Shown: positions 9,966 to 21,655, counted from the first letter of the stretch. The stretch is DNA of 64,000 bases from Acinetobacter apis (GCF_900197575.1 NZ_FZLN01000001.1:1054001-1118000), one strand, 5' to 3'. Notes: generated by a model from the sequence alone, not told the origin. Made by a program: numbers and translations.

Positions 9966-10371
9966 CACTGACCCATCAAATCATTTCACTAAAGTGGGTC
10001 AAAATATCTCATCTCATTTATTTTTTCTGTTCGCAACTTGACTGTATTATGCTTTTTTTAGCACAACCAAATATGAATTAAAGATAACCCTCACAACGAG
10101 ACATACTGTCTAGTTAAATAGACCAACATGAAAGCACGTTAATTATATAAGATATTGATTTTTAAAAACTATAAATCATTTAAGTAAACTTCATATTGAA
10201 AACAAACTTTATTCAACGCATTCAGCCAAAGCTTATAAATGAATCCAATTTGCTTATGTAATATTTGTATTTAAATTCACCTGACATTTTATTTATATTG
10301 AAGGCTCAAGCATTTAGAACTGTTCAATGAAGTGATCAGTGACTTTTTTTAATTTAAGTGAGGTTATTGAT
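9966..10371. other. Divergent promoter region between binding protein and Crp-like gene
   Basis: This gap lies between genes transcribed away from each other and should carry both promoters. It is AT-rich with no convincing open frame. A short inverted repeat, GTCTA and TAGAC separated by six bases, is at 10108-10123 and could be an operator for the adjacent regulator. No strong sigma-70 pair was identified. Confidence 0.4.
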
Positions 10372-11178
10372 ATGGTGATTGTTGAGTCTAAAAAGTTGAG
10401 TGCTTTATCTCATCATTACGATCTTGATGAGATGAGCAGTTATTTTTCATCTTCAGCCGATGTCTTGGAAGCCATTCGTATTCTCGAAAATTATCAATTG
10501 ATTCAAGACTTAGAAGAACATGATAAGGCATTATTAATTAAACATATTAAAATCAAAAAGTATTACCATAACCAACTAATTTATAAACAAAATACCACCT
10601 GTCATGACATTAATTTAATTTTAGATGGCGTGTTAAAACTCGGTTGGACCACAAGTAGTGGTAAGTGCTTAACAGATGCTTTTTTACCTGCAGGCATGTT
10701 AATTAATATTGTACCCATATTTTCTAACCGCCCTTTTGTGCATGATTATTTTTCACAAGGCAGTACCGTTATTGCCAACATCCCTGCTGATATTTTTAAA
10801 CGTGTCATTCAAAATAATGCCAAAGCCTTAACTCAACTGTTAAAACTGATTTGTGCACGTACACAAATTAATCGTGAAAAGCTGTTTTTTTATAGTACTG
10901 CCTCATTGCGTACACGTTTGGCAAAAGAATTATTGTTTTTAGTCGATTTTCATTCACAGCAAGACAATAATCAATTTTTAATTAAGCTCAAATTAAATCA
11001 AGAAAATTTTGCCGAATTACTTGGCACCACACGCCAAAGCATTAATAAAGAATTTGCTTGGTTTTCAGAGCATGAAATTTTAGAAGTGAAATATAATCAA
11101 ATCTTAATTTTAAATTATGATGCACTCAACACCATTGCCCAAGGCGAAAACAGCTTATCAGCCACCAAGTTTTATTAG
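10372..11178 (+). CDS. Crp/Fnr-family transcriptional regulator
   Basis: This 268-residue protein has an N-terminal cyclic-nucleotide-binding-type barrel at about residues 50-165. A C-terminal winged helix follows with the recognition segment ENFAELLGTTRQSINKE. No FNR-like cysteine cluster is seen. A GTG at 10339 is in frame, but ATG 10372 is preferred because GAGG at 10360-10363 is 8 bases upstream. Placed between a binding protein/receptor pair and the arylsulfatase gene, it is a good candidate for the local regulator. Its effector is unknown. Confidence 0.8.
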   Translation: MVIVESKKLSALSHHYDLDEMSSYFSSSADVLEAIRILENYQLIQDLEEHDKALLIKHIKIKKYYHNQLIYKQNTTCHDINLILDGVLKLGWTTSSGKCLTDAFLPAGMLINIVPIFSNRPFVHDYFSQGSTVIANIPADIFKRVIQNNAKALTQLLKLICARTQINREKLFFYSTASLRTRLAKELLFLVDFHSQQDNNQFLIKLKLNQENFAELLGTTRQSINKEFAWFSEHEILEVKYNQILILNYDALNTIAQGENSLSATKFY

Positions 11179-11274
11179 GCTTTAATTATCTATAATCTGA
11201 ATAAAGATATGCTAAATCAAGCTAGTGTCTGTCGGCAAAACAACAGACCATACCCTTTGATTCGATAAAAATAG

Positions 11275-12975
<1,701 letters not shown>

Positions 12976-12988
12976 AGATAAGCAATAT

Positions 12989-13017
12989 AAAAAGCCACTG
13001 TATTTCAGTGGCTTTTT
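12989..13017. terminator. Bidirectional intrinsic terminator
   Basis: A 12-base stem AAAAAGCCACTG pairs with CAGTGGCTTTTT around a five-base loop. It lies between the convergent arylsulfatase (+) and the second TonB receptor (-), with A/T tracts on both sides. It should end both transcripts. Confidence 0.9.
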
Positions 13018-13038
13018 ATTGACCTTCATTTCATTTGA

Positions 13039-15315
13039 TTAGAAATTCTTATGAAAAGACAGTCCAAAATAGCGTTCATCATCACGTGGCACTTGACGAA
13101 TAATACGATTGCCATTGGTGCTTAATAATGTGGCATATGATTTATCAAATACATTGCGTACATCAAGTGCAACACGCCAATCTGAGGCTTTATCATTCAA
13201 TGCCAATGTTAAATTTACAATGCCATAAGATGGCTGAATGGTATTTTGGTTTTGGTCTAAACTAAATTGCACATCACTTTGCCACGCATATTGTGCAGCC
13301 AATTCAATCTGCCGATTGCTTGCAATCGGGAAATAACGATTAACTTGTGCATTAACTTTCCAATCAGGAGAAAATGGTAGAGTTTGACCATTTAACTGAG
13401 GACAAGATGTATCTGATGCAGGACAAGTAAAGGCATCAACACGTGCATGGGTATACGCTGCTGCAAAATTCAGTATCAGATTCTGATTCCATTTAAATGT
13501 ACTGTCTAACTCTGCACCTCGAGTATTCACGCTGCCTGCATTAACCAAGCGCGTGATGGGAAAACCACTTGGGTCAAGTGTTCTAAAATTGGCTTGATAA
13601 TTTTGATATTGAGTATTAAAAATAGCAAAATTGGCACGTAAACGATTGTCTAACCACTGTGTTTTTAAACCCAATTCATAAGCGTTCGCTGTTTCAGGAT
13701 CAATCACAGGCGTGTCATTTTGTTGCATATTAAAATACACATTGTATGCAGGGCCTTTATAACCACGCGAATAGGTAAAATAGCTATGTATATTTGGTGT
13801 GATATCAAACTGAGGACCAATACGTCCAGATAGCCCTGTTTCATCTGTTGAGCCTGAACCTGTAAACCCAGATCGAATGGCATTTCTAATCCCTACACTG
13901 CTTGGCACAGTCGAAACTCGGGTATGGTCGTAAGACAATTGATCATGGGTCACACGTAGCCCTGTCACCCAACGCAACCGATCACTGATATGATACGTAC
14001 CTTCGCCAAATACAGCATAGTTGGTACTGTCAGTATTATAAACTGCACGTCCTAAATCAATTTGATATGCTGATGTCGTGCTGTTATACCATCTTGACTG
14101 ACGCTGATATGTTTCATCGTTTTTGTTTTTAGAAAAATATAAGCCTGCTACATAATCAATATGCTGAAAGCTAAGCGGTTTGATCCGAAGCTCTTGTGAA
14201 AATTGTTTGCTGTTTACAGTACCTAAATCAGCAATTGCTGCAAAATTAGGGGTGGCATTGGCAATTTGATCAGAGTCACCAATTTGGGTGTTTTTCCATT
14301 GCCGATAAGCTGTAATTGATGAAATTAAATGATTGCCTACCGTCCAATCGGCGGTTAATGCAAGACCGCGATTGGTGTCATCTGTTGATGCACTGACATT
14401 CTCACTCGTGGTACGGTTATGAATTGTTGCAACAATAGGCAGTAATGCAGCAGCATAATTAGCATCTGAATTTTTAACCACCACACCTGTCGGTGCAGTA
14501 CCATCTTTATGTACATAATCAGCAGATAAGCCCACCACCAAATTGTCATTGGGGGTATAAACAAACTTGGTTCGAAAACCATAATTTTTATAACCATTAA
14601 CCTCTTTTTGGGTGGTAATATTATCTACATTGCCATCATAACGACCAAGCAACGCTGAAACATTGGCAGTTAATCGGTTGTCAATTAATGTATTTGATGC
14701 ACCCAATTTAATACGCTGCTCGCCATCATTGGTGGCATACAGATCAACATAGCCTGATGGGTAAGCTGTTGGATTTTTGGTCACAATATTGATTACCCCT
14801 GCTGAGGCATTTTTACCAAATAATGTACCTTGTGGACCGCGTAAAACCTCAATTCGGTTAATGTCTAATAAATCTAAAGTGGCTTGTCCAGGACGACTAT
14901 AAACCACACCATCTACTACGGTAGATACCGATGGTTCGACCCCAGGCGATGTTGAAATTGTCCCAATGCCACGAATAAACAATGATGTATCTTTATTCGA
15001 TGCGCCTGCTCTAAAATTTACTGTTGGAATGGTTGCCACAATGCTATCAATGGCATTTCTCTGCTGTTGCTCAAGCTGTTTACCATTAATCACTGAGACT
15101 GCTATAGGCACTGTTTGCAAAGATTGCTCACGGCGTGTGGCTGTCACCACGACCGTTTCTAATTTACTGCTGTCTGCAATACTAGCAGTATGTTTTGGTG
15201 TAGTTGTTTCTGCTGCAAATGTCCCCGTACTCAGGAGCATGGCACTCAACACATACATTCCATGCCGCTGAAACGGTATCCAATACAATACACGGTGTTG
15301 ACAAAATAATGGCAT
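13039..15315 (-). CDS. TonB-dependent outer-membrane receptor
   Basis: This 758-residue receptor has a signal peptide ending near TFAAE, a plug domain starting with ETVVVTATRREQ, the segment RGPQGTLFGKNASAG, and a barrel ending in Phe. The plug differs in type from the receptor at 6502-8754, so the two are not simple duplicates. It lies 46 bases downstream of a SsuA/TauA-like binding protein on the same strand and closes the ats-like operon. A role in carrying sulfate esters or sulfonates across the outer membrane is inferred from that position. An in-frame Met at residue 20 is an alternative start. Confidence 0.85.
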   Translation of the reverse strand: MPLFCQHRVLYWIPFQRHGMYVLSAMLLSTGTFAAETTTPKHTASIADSSKLETVVVTATRREQSLQTVPIAVSVINGKQLEQQQRNAIDSIVATIPTVNFRAGASNKDTSLFIRGIGTISTSPGVEPSVSTVVDGVVYSRPGQATLDLLDINRIEVLRGPQGTLFGKNASAGVINIVTKNPTAYPSGYVDLYATNDGEQRIKLGASNTLIDNRLTANVSALLGRYDGNVDNITTQKEVNGYKNYGFRTKFVYTPNDNLVVGLSADYVHKDGTAPTGVVVKNSDANYAAALLPIVATIHNRTTSENVSASTDDTNRGLALTADWTVGNHLISSITAYRQWKNTQIGDSDQIANATPNFAAIADLGTVNSKQFSQELRIKPLSFQHIDYVAGLYFSKNKNDETYQRQSRWYNSTTSAYQIDLGRAVYNTDSTNYAVFGEGTYHISDRLRWVTGLRVTHDQLSYDHTRVSTVPSSVGIRNAIRSGFTGSGSTDETGLSGRIGPQFDITPNIHSYFTYSRGYKGPAYNVYFNMQQNDTPVIDPETANAYELGLKTQWLDNRLRANFAIFNTQYQNYQANFRTLDPSGFPITRLVNAGSVNTRGAELDSTFKWNQNLILNFAAAYTHARVDAFTCPASDTSCPQLNGQTLPFSPDWKVNAQVNRYFPIASNRQIELAAQYAWQSDVQFSLDQNQNTIQPSYGIVNLTLALNDKASDWRVALDVRNVFDKSYATLLSTNGNRIIRQVPRDDERYFGLSFHKNF

Positions 15316-15361
15316 AGCTGTTTTTCCAAAATCCTATAGAATGAACGAGTTAAATTCCGTT

Positions 15362-16438
15362 TTAATGTTTAAGATAAGCGTAATGTGTGGTAGGCGTCCA
15401 AAACAGTTCCAGCTTTAACGTGCTGATGGCGTGCTGAACAAAAGTAGGATTCACCCATGGTTTTAGATCAAGAGGCTGACGAATTAAGCCTTGGCTATGT
15501 GCAAGTTTTATTTTTTCTTCGAGCTGACCTAGATAATAGGCATCAAACAAGGGGGAATATAAAAACTTTAAATTCACATTGTTTAATTCTTGCGCATAAA
15601 CTGAGGCAGGATAACCAGATTGGGTAAAGAAAATTGCAATTTGTGGCACCTTATTTTTGTCTTCAGACAGCCATGCCAACCCTTTCACTACCTGATTAAC
15701 CACACGTTGTGTTTCTTGTGGATGCTTTTGAATAAATGCTGTAGTGCCTAAAAAAATACCTTGAGATGCACCTGCACCATTGAGTTGACGTGTACTTAAT
15801 GGCAATTGAACAATTTTACGATCACGTAATGCAAAAAAACGTGAACCGCCCCAAGAAGCATCAATTTTTTGTGCTGCCAATGCTGCATTCACGGCATTAA
15901 AATCTAAGTTGACTAAACGCACATCTTTGGTGGTCAAACCTTGGCTATGTAAAGCTGCAACAAATGACAATTCATCGGCTGTACCGCGCAATAAACCAAC
16001 GCGCTGCCCTTTTAATCCCTGTAAATTATTTACCTTTACATCTTGTCGAACCACCAAATAATTGGTTAGACCCCGTGCAGTTGGCACCAATAATTGAGTA
16101 TCTAAACCGCCTGCTTTACCAATGATGGGCGGTAAATCACCCAAAAATGCAAAATCAATTTGTTGATTGGCCAATGCCTCATTGATGGCAGGACCCGCGC
16201 CTTTAAAGAAATGCCATTCAACTTGAATATGTTCTTTCGCAAACTCCTGCTCAATCCAATGTTTGGTATACAGCACATCAACAACGCCACTGCCTGCATG
16301 TTTACTGCCTGTCGTTAAGTCAGGCGATGCAATACGAATGACTGACGGTGCTTGTGCATAAACATTTTGTAAAAATGCAGTCATCAACAAAGCAATCGAT
16401 GTCTGCCAAACTTTTTTTTTCAACGATGAAACACGCAT
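15362..16438 (-). CDS. Sulfate-ester/sulfonate ABC transporter substrate-binding protein (AtsR-like)
   Basis: This 358-residue exported protein has a signal peptide ending near VYAQA at about residue 29. The body shares FFKGAGPAINEALANQQ and FLGDLPPIIGKAGG with the paralogue at 8886-9965, in the SsuA/TauA family. It follows the AtsK-like gene by 17 bases and precedes a TonB receptor, all on one strand. This fits the periplasmic component of the transporter encoded at 17605-20009. AtsR-like naming comes from the neighbouring AtsK and arylsulfatase genes. Confidence 0.85.
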   Translation of the reverse strand: MRVSSLKKKVWQTSIALLMTAFLQNVYAQAPSVIRIASPDLTTGSKHAGSGVVDVLYTKHWIEQEFAKEHIQVEWHFFKGAGPAINEALANQQIDFAFLGDLPPIIGKAGGLDTQLLVPTARGLTNYLVVRQDVKVNNLQGLKGQRVGLLRGTADELSFVAALHSQGLTTKDVRLVNLDFNAVNAALAAQKIDASWGGSRFFALRDRKIVQLPLSTRQLNGAGASQGIFLGTTAFIQKHPQETQRVVNQVVKGLAWLSEDKNKVPQIAIFFTQSGYPASVYAQELNNVNLKFLYSPLFDAYYLGQLEEKIKLAHSQGLIRQPLDLKPWVNPTFVQHAISTLKLELFWTPTTHYAYLKH

Positions 16439-16455
16439 TATAAAATCCTTATGGA

Positions 16456-17379
16456 TTACGCAGCAGGCGCTTGTTGTTGTGTATAGGGTTTAATTTGCTG
16501 ACTACGTTCGCCATGTACACTCAGTGGCACTTCACCTTCGACTGTGACACGGTGCATCACCCGATGTGCATCTAAATAATCATTGACTGCCAAATGCTGC
16601 GTTGCGCGGTTGTCCCAAATGGCAATATCACCGACTTGCCATTTCCAGCGCACTGTATTTTCAGGTCGTGTGACATGATCTTGAAAAATTTCAAAGACTT
16701 TATTGGACTCTTTATTGGTTAAACCTACAAAACGTTTTAAAAATTGGCCCAAAACTAAGCTTTTACGACCAGTATCAGGATGCACGCGAACCACAGGATG
16801 TTCTGCTTCATAAATGGTAGAGGCAAACACGTTTTTGTATTTATCTAATGCTTCTTGATTGGCATTTGGAGTAAATCCGCCATAATCAAAATCATTACTA
16901 TGAATCCCTTTAAGTGCTTCAGCCAAAGCTTGTAATGGCACAGGCAATTCTTCATAGGCCGTTTCTGTATTTGCCCATGTGGTATCACCACCTGTTTCAG
17001 GCACAATCACTGCTCTTAAAATGCTTAATTTAGGGTAACGGTCAATAAATGTAATATCTGTATGCCACACATTGGCTCGACCACCATGTTTTGAATTAAG
17101 CTCAAAAATATGTTTACTGTTCGATGCCACAGGTACAGTTGGATGTGACAATGGCTTGCCAAACAAAGTGGCAAACTGCTCTTGTTCTACTTGATTTAAA
17201 TGATTTTGACCACGAAAAAAAATGACTTTATGTTCAAGTAACGCGTCATAAATGACTTTAAATATTTCAGGACTTAAATTACCTGACAGATGGACGCCTT
17301 TAATTTCTGCACCCACACGTTGGGTCAGTGGAGTCACAATAATTGTAGAATCTTGAATTTGATGATGAACTGAACTCAT
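16456..17379 (-). CDS. atsK: Fe(II)/2-oxoglutarate-dependent alkylsulfatase (AtsK/TauD family)
   Basis: This 307-residue dioxygenase would oxidatively cleave alkyl sulfate esters to an aldehyde and sulfate, using 2-oxoglutarate and O2. The iron ligands are His106 and Asp108 in WHTD and His262 in ATQHLAV. Arg273 and Arg277 are the expected 2-oxoglutarate and substrate arginines. The spacing agrees closely with what I know of Pseudomonas putida AtsK. A taurine dioxygenase role is possible, but the arylsulfatase and transporter context favours sulfate esters. The protein lacks a signal peptide and should be cytoplasmic. Confidence 0.85.
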   Translation of the reverse strand: MSSVHHQIQDSTIIVTPLTQRVGAEIKGVHLSGNLSPEIFKVIYDALLEHKVIFFRGQNHLNQVEQEQFATLFGKPLSHPTVPVASNSKHIFELNSKHGGRANVWHTDITFIDRYPKLSILRAVIVPETGGDTTWANTETAYEELPVPLQALAEALKGIHSNDFDYGGFTPNANQEALDKYKNVFASTIYEAEHPVVRVHPDTGRKSLVLGQFLKRFVGLTNKESNKVFEIFQDHVTRPENTVRWKWQVGDIAIWDNRATQHLAVNDYLDAHRVMHRVTVEGEVPLSVHGERSQQIKPYTQQQAPAA

Positions 17380-17604
17380 AAGATAGGTCTCTATAAAGAA
17401 TCAGTTCATCATAGTCAGCATCGTGTCTATAACTCTGTCACTCAAATGACATCTAACTGCTTAAATTCAGAAAAATTAATCAGGTTTAGTGCTAATCATT
17501 TGATGCTTGTATTTCATCTTACTTTTTAGTTGAAAATAAGTGAGTTACTTGATTTATCAATGAAATATAGATCAGTTTAAAACCAAAAATTGCATATCAA
17601 AACG

Positions 17605-18393
17605 CTATGCAATTTTATCTTCAGTTAAAATATGAAAGACTTGCTCTTTTAACTGATGTAATTCAAAGCTTGAACGATTGCGCGGTCTTGCTAGATTTAC
17701 ATCAATAATCTGTTCAATCCGACCAGGTTTTGGTTTTAAAATCACCACGCGATCTGCCAAAGTGACTGCTTCTTCAACATCATGCGTAATAAATAAAGTG
17801 GTGATTTTTTGTTGGCTTTGTATGCGTAATAATTCATTTTGCATTTGGTGACGTGTCAAAGCATCAAGTGCACCAAATGGTTCATCAAGTAAAAAAATAC
17901 GTGGCTGCGTCACTAAGCTTCGGGCAATGGCAACCCGCTGTGACATGCCACCAGAGAGCTGATGCGGGTAAGCTTTTTCAAAGCCATTTAAGCCAATCAA
18001 ATCAATATAATGTTGAATGCGCTGTTTTTTTTGCTGTGCTGATAGTGGTTCATGCACTAAACCCAACTCAATATTTTGTGTCACATTCAGCCATGGAAAC
18101 AAACGATGTTCTTGAAATACCACAGCACGATCTTGACCAATCCCTGTGATTAAACTGCCTGCAATCTTAATCTGACCGTCAAAATCTAAATCAAGTCCAG
18201 CCAATAGACGTAATAAAGTCGACTTACCACAGCCACTGCTGCCAACAATTGCAATAAACTCGCCTTCTATAATATCCAAATTAAAGTTTTCAATTACTTT
18301 GACCGGCTTTTGATCCACCACAAAAGTTTTATGGACTTGATTAAATTGAACCAATGGTTTGGCATGCTGTGGTGTTGATGTGCTGATACTCAT
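17605..18393 (-). CDS. ABC transporter ATPase for organosulfur uptake (SsuB/TauB/AtsC-like)
   Basis: This 262-residue ATPase has Walker A GSSGCGKS, the signature [14 protein letters not shown], Walker B with Asp-Glu in [10 protein letters not shown] and the switch histidine in THDVEEA. The frame extends to 18417, but ATG 18393 is preferred. It overlaps the stop codon of the permease by ATGA and has a GAGGG ribosome binding site upstream. The coupling to the permease gene shows they form one transporter. The AtsK-like gene follows after 225 bases. Confidence 0.88.
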   Translation of the reverse strand: MSISTSTPQHAKPLVQFNQVHKTFVVDQKPVKVIENFNLDIIEGEFIAIVGSSGCGKSTLLRLLAGLDLDFDGQIKIAGSLITGIGQDRAVVFQEHRLFPWLNVTQNIELGLVHEPLSAQQKKQRIQHYIDLIGLNGFEKAYPHQLSGGMSQRVAIARSLVTQPRIFLLDEPFGALDALTRHQMQNELLRIQSQQKITTLFITHDVEEAVTLADRVVILKPKPGRIEQIIDVNLARPRNRSSFELHQLKEQVFHILTEDKIA

Positions 18394-20009
18394 GATGATC
18401 CCTCTGTGTTTCGCCAAGCCGTGACACGATGTTCTAAGGTTTTACCGAGCCAAAATAAAAGTGCGCCAAGGACTGCAACCAACATGGTGGCAGCAATCAC
18501 GCGATCCATTTCAAAGTTTTGCTGTGCTGCCATCATATAACTGCCAATACCTACACCTGAACCCATTAAGTATTCCGCACCAAAGGATGCCATCCATGAA
18601 TAAAGCAGTGCCAAACGGAACCCTGCAAAAATTGACGGGGTAATACTTGGTAATATTAAAACGCGTAATCGCTGTAGTACGCTTAATCGTAAAATAAGCG
18701 CAGCCTCATACAAGTTATGTGGTACATTTGACACGCCTTTCCAAGTTGCAATACACATCGGAAAAAATGTTGCGATTGAAATAAATACAATTTTGGATAA
18801 ATCTGCTAGACCAAACCATGCTGTGATCAATGGGATCCATGCAAAAATAGCAATTAAACGCAGTGTATTTAATGTTGGTGCAAAAACATCTTCTAAAGGC
18901 TTAAACATGCCAAGCAGTAATCCGGTGAACAAACCAATGCTGCCGCCCAAAAGTAACCCCAACAGTGCGCGCCATAGGCTATAGAACATGGCATCTAACA
19001 ATGAATGATCTGACATGCCTGCACTCAATGCCGACCACACTGCCAAAGGTGATGGTAAAACTTGTTCAGCCACCCAATGAAACCCTGTTGAGGTAAACCA
19101 CAACAAGAGTAAAGTTACAGGGATCACCCAAGGTGTCACAGATTGCCACTTTTGTTTTTTTTGCGCATGATGAGCAGATAATGTGGCATGTGGCCAAAAT
19201 ATAAATCGCTGTTCAATACTTTGAAAGATTCGATCGAGCAAAAGTCCAACAAGGGCAATTAATGCAATAGCGACAAACACAATATCCAATTGAAATAACT
19301 GTCGCCCAGTTACCATTAAATAACCAATTCCTTCAGATGATGCCAACAATTCAACAGCAATTAATGTGGTCCACCCTGCTGCCAATGCCAACCGAAAACC
19401 GATAAAAAAATGAGGCAATGCCGAAGGCAGAATTAATTTAAACAATAGATCCTGTTTACCCAGTTGTAATACCTGCGCCATTTCTTTAAGTCGGGGCTGA
19501 ATATCTCGTACCCCTGTTTGGGTATGTAAAGTAATGGGAATCAAAGTGGCTTTAAAAATTAAGAATACTTTTAATGCATTTTCAATTCCCAGCCAAATCA
19601 TCAGTAATGGTAACCATGCTAAAGTCGGCACAATTGCTAATGCATAAAATATAGAAGATAAATACCGCTCTGCTGTTGGGCTATAACCCAACAAAAAACC
19701 AAAGGCAATACCGCCAACCACACCAAGAGCCAACCCCTGAAACAAACGCCCTAAACTGATTGCCAATTGCTGAAATAAGTCTTCGCCTGCTAAGTTTAAA
19801 AAGGTATGCCATGTGGCTTGAGGTGTTGGTAAAATTTGTGCAGGCATCCATTGATGGTTGGATGCCAACCACCATAATAAAAACAAACTGACAGGAACTA
19901 ACAAACGAACAGCGATCCAATTAATAGACCAAAATAAATCGCTTAACCAAATGGGTGATTTTTTTTCTATTGATAATTCATCTGTTTGCTTATTAATTAA
20001 ATATTTCAT
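18390..20009 (-). CDS. Tandem-fused ABC permease for organosulfur uptake (two SsuC-like units)
   Basis: This 539-residue protein is about twice the length of SsuC or TauC. It contains two complete binding-protein-dependent permease units. The first has LILPSALPHFFIGFRLAL with the coupling-loop pattern near residue 210; the second repeats it as LILPSITPSIFAGFRLALL near residue 470. A polar linker at about residues 275-300 joins them. A single polypeptide would thus supply both membrane halves of the transporter. The frame extends to 20042, but ATG 20009 gives the more usual N-terminus, with only a weak GAGA upstream. First gene of the ats-like operon. Confidence 0.87.
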   Translation of the reverse strand: MKYLINKQTDELSIEKKSPIWLSDLFWSINWIAVRLLVPVSLFLLWWLASNHQWMPAQILPTPQATWHTFLNLAGEDLFQQLAISLGRLFQGLALGVVGGIAFGFLLGYSPTAERYLSSIFYALAIVPTLAWLPLLMIWLGIENALKVFLIFKATLIPITLHTQTGVRDIQPRLKEMAQVLQLGKQDLLFKLILPSALPHFFIGFRLALAAGWTTLIAVELLASSEGIGYLMVTGRQLFQLDIVFVAIALIALVGLLLDRIFQSIEQRFIFWPHATLSAHHAQKKQKWQSVTPWVIPVTLLLLWFTSTGFHWVAEQVLPSPLAVWSALSAGMSDHSLLDAMFYSLWRALLGLLLGGSIGLFTGLLLGMFKPLEDVFAPTLNTLRLIAIFAWIPLITAWFGLADLSKIVFISIATFFPMCIATWKGVSNVPHNLYEAALILRLSVLQRLRVLILPSITPSIFAGFRLALLYSWMASFGAEYLMGSGVGIGSYMMAAQQNFEMDRVIAATMLVAVLGALLFWLGKTLEHRVTAWRNTEGSS

Positions 20010-20394
20010 ATTCTCAAACGCCAAAAATAGAATAAGAAACATTAAAAAGATTGTGTTTAATCACGATAAACATCACTTATTCAATGCATCTGAATACTCA
20101 TGTCCTAAATATATACCAATGCTGCATTTAAAGGTTGCACGGCATTGACATCACATGCATTGAGCATACGTGGCTGTTTATGCAAATAATGTTATTAAAA
20201 AGACAGTTTTTAGCTTTATTCTTGATGTGTAAATCTTATTTTTAGATGAATGTGTTTAGTACACGCAATCAAAATACGGCATTTCATTTATGCTTTAGAG
20301 ATAGATTAATACATCGACAAGATTGAAAAAGCATCAATAAAAAAAGCATAAGCGTAATAAACGCTTATGCTTTTTTTATTTTATGACAAGTATT
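20010..20394. other. Intergenic region upstream of the ats-like operon
   Basis: This gap separates the permease gene (-) from the DUF475 gene (-). It should hold the ats-like operon promoter on the - strand. A strong terminator for the DUF475... side is not expected here; the hairpin at 20341-20375 closes the upstream DUF475 gene. No open frame with a ribosome binding site was seen. Confidence 0.4.
20341..20375. terminator. Strong terminator with 15-base stem
   Basis: Arms AAAAAGCATAAGCGT and ACGCTTATGCTTTTT pair perfectly around a five-base loop. T-rich sequence follows on both strands. It lies 20 bases after the stop codon of the DUF475 gene on the - strand and should end that transcript. 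Confidence 0.92.
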
Positions 20395-21462
20395 TCATTT
20401 ATTTTTTTGCGGTACATGTTGTCTGTTATGCGATATTGATGAAATCGTAGACCAAGCAATAAAAAATATTCCAATGAGTCCTGTGATAATCTCTGAAATA
20501 TGCAAGCCTGTCCCACCAGAAATCATAATAAATGCCAATGCACCAATGGCATAATGAGCGCCATGTTCTAAGTAGATATAAGCATCTAATGTACCTTTCT
20601 CAACCAAATACACTGTCAGTGAACGAACGAACATTGCGCCAATGGCTAAACCAATCATAATGGTTACTACATCACTCGTAATAGCAAATGCACCGAGTAC
20701 ACCATCAAAACTAAAAGATGCATCTAATATTTCTAGGTATAAAAAGCCACTCATACCACCTTTGACAAAAGTTTTTCCTAATTCAACATTATTGTTTTTA
20801 TCTGAATTGCCTTCTAACAGTGAGCCAATAACCTGTACACCCACATACACCATAATGCCCCATAAACCTGCCATAGTGACACTATGATGAGATGCGCCTG
20901 TCACATATTCACTCATAATCATTAAACAAGAAATGGCAACAAAAATTGAAATAGCAGGTGCACGACCTAAAGCAGACAGATGAGATTCAATCCATTTAAA
21001 CCAATGGGTTTCTTTATTATTATCAAAAATAAAGTTAAGAAAAACAAGCAATAAGAACATACCACCAAAAGATACAATCTCAGCATGGTGAAGCGTCAAT
21101 TGTTTGGCATATTCTGCAGGATTGCTAATGGCAAGATTGGCAACATCAACCATTGTCATATTTGCAGTGAAACCTACAATTAACAATGGAAACACCAATC
21201 TCATTCCAAACACGGCAACCAACATACCAACAGTTAAGAATAAATTTTTCCAAAAAGGATTCCAGTGTTTTAAAACTGATGCATTGACTACAGCGTTATC
21301 GAAAGATAAAGACACTTCCATGACTGCAAGTAATAGGGTCACAGCAAGTACTTTAGACATGTTGGCTAAACCAGCATTTGGACCATGGGTATAGCCCCAG
21401 TATGCTGAAAGCACAAGACATATGAGTGTGAAGATGATAGAGAATCTGAAATGTTTTAACAT
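20395..21462 (-). CDS. DUF475/TerC-superfamily integral membrane protein, probable Mn2+ efflux or homeostasis protein
   Basis: This 355-residue protein has about nine hydrophobic segments. It has two acidic intramembrane motifs, VMEVSLSFDNAVVNA near residue 50 and ILDASFSFDGVLGAF near residue 245, that are typical of the TerC/DUF475 group. The frame reaches 21495, but ATG 21462 has AAAGGA 7 bases upstream. A yybP-ykoY manganese riboswitch in the leader (21541-21655) ties the gene to Mn2+ excess, and family members are implicated in Mn2+ export. The transport role is inference from those two facts. Confidence 0.85.
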   Translation of the reverse strand: MLKHFRFSIIFTLICLVLSAYWGYTHGPNAGLANMSKVLAVTLLLAVMEVSLSFDNAVVNASVLKHWNPFWKNLFLTVGMLVAVFGMRLVFPLLIVGFTANMTMVDVANLAISNPAEYAKQLTLHHAEIVSFGGMFLLLVFLNFIFDNNKETHWFKWIESHLSALGRAPAISIFVAISCLMIMSEYVTGASHHSVTMAGLWGIMVYVGVQVIGSLLEGNSDKNNNVELGKTFVKGGMSGFLYLEILDASFSFDGVLGAFAITSDVVTIMIGLAIGAMFVRSLTVYLVEKGTLDAYIYLEHGAHYAIGALAFIMISGGTGLHISEIITGLIGIFFIAWSTISSISHNRQHVPQKNK

Positions 21463-21540
21463 TGTAGAATCCTTTAGCCAGCAGCATAAAGCCAATGATC
21501 TACCTTTCTTGCTAGCTAAATATACTGAGAAAGATAAATC

Positions 21541-21655
21541 AAAGGTCTTGCCAACAAAAGAATTTTGGTCTTTGCTATGATGGCCATGTTTAAAAAAACA
21601 AGTATGTTGACCATCACCCGTTTACTTAATGTAAACAGAGGCTACTCCCCAATGA
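21541..21655 (-). promoter_or_regulatory. yybP-ykoY family manganese riboswitch
   Basis: The - strand leader of the DUF475 gene carries the family hallmark GGGGAGTAGC (complement of 21641-21650). A hairpin GTTTAC/GTAAAC follows, then GGTCAACATACT (near 21600-21612), a GATGGTC/GGCCATC stem, and GGCAAGACCTTT at the 3' end (complement of 21541-21552). Order and spacing match what I know of RF00080. The start codon is 79 bases further on, leaving room for an expression platform. The ligand in characterised members is Mn2+. Confidence 0.85.
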
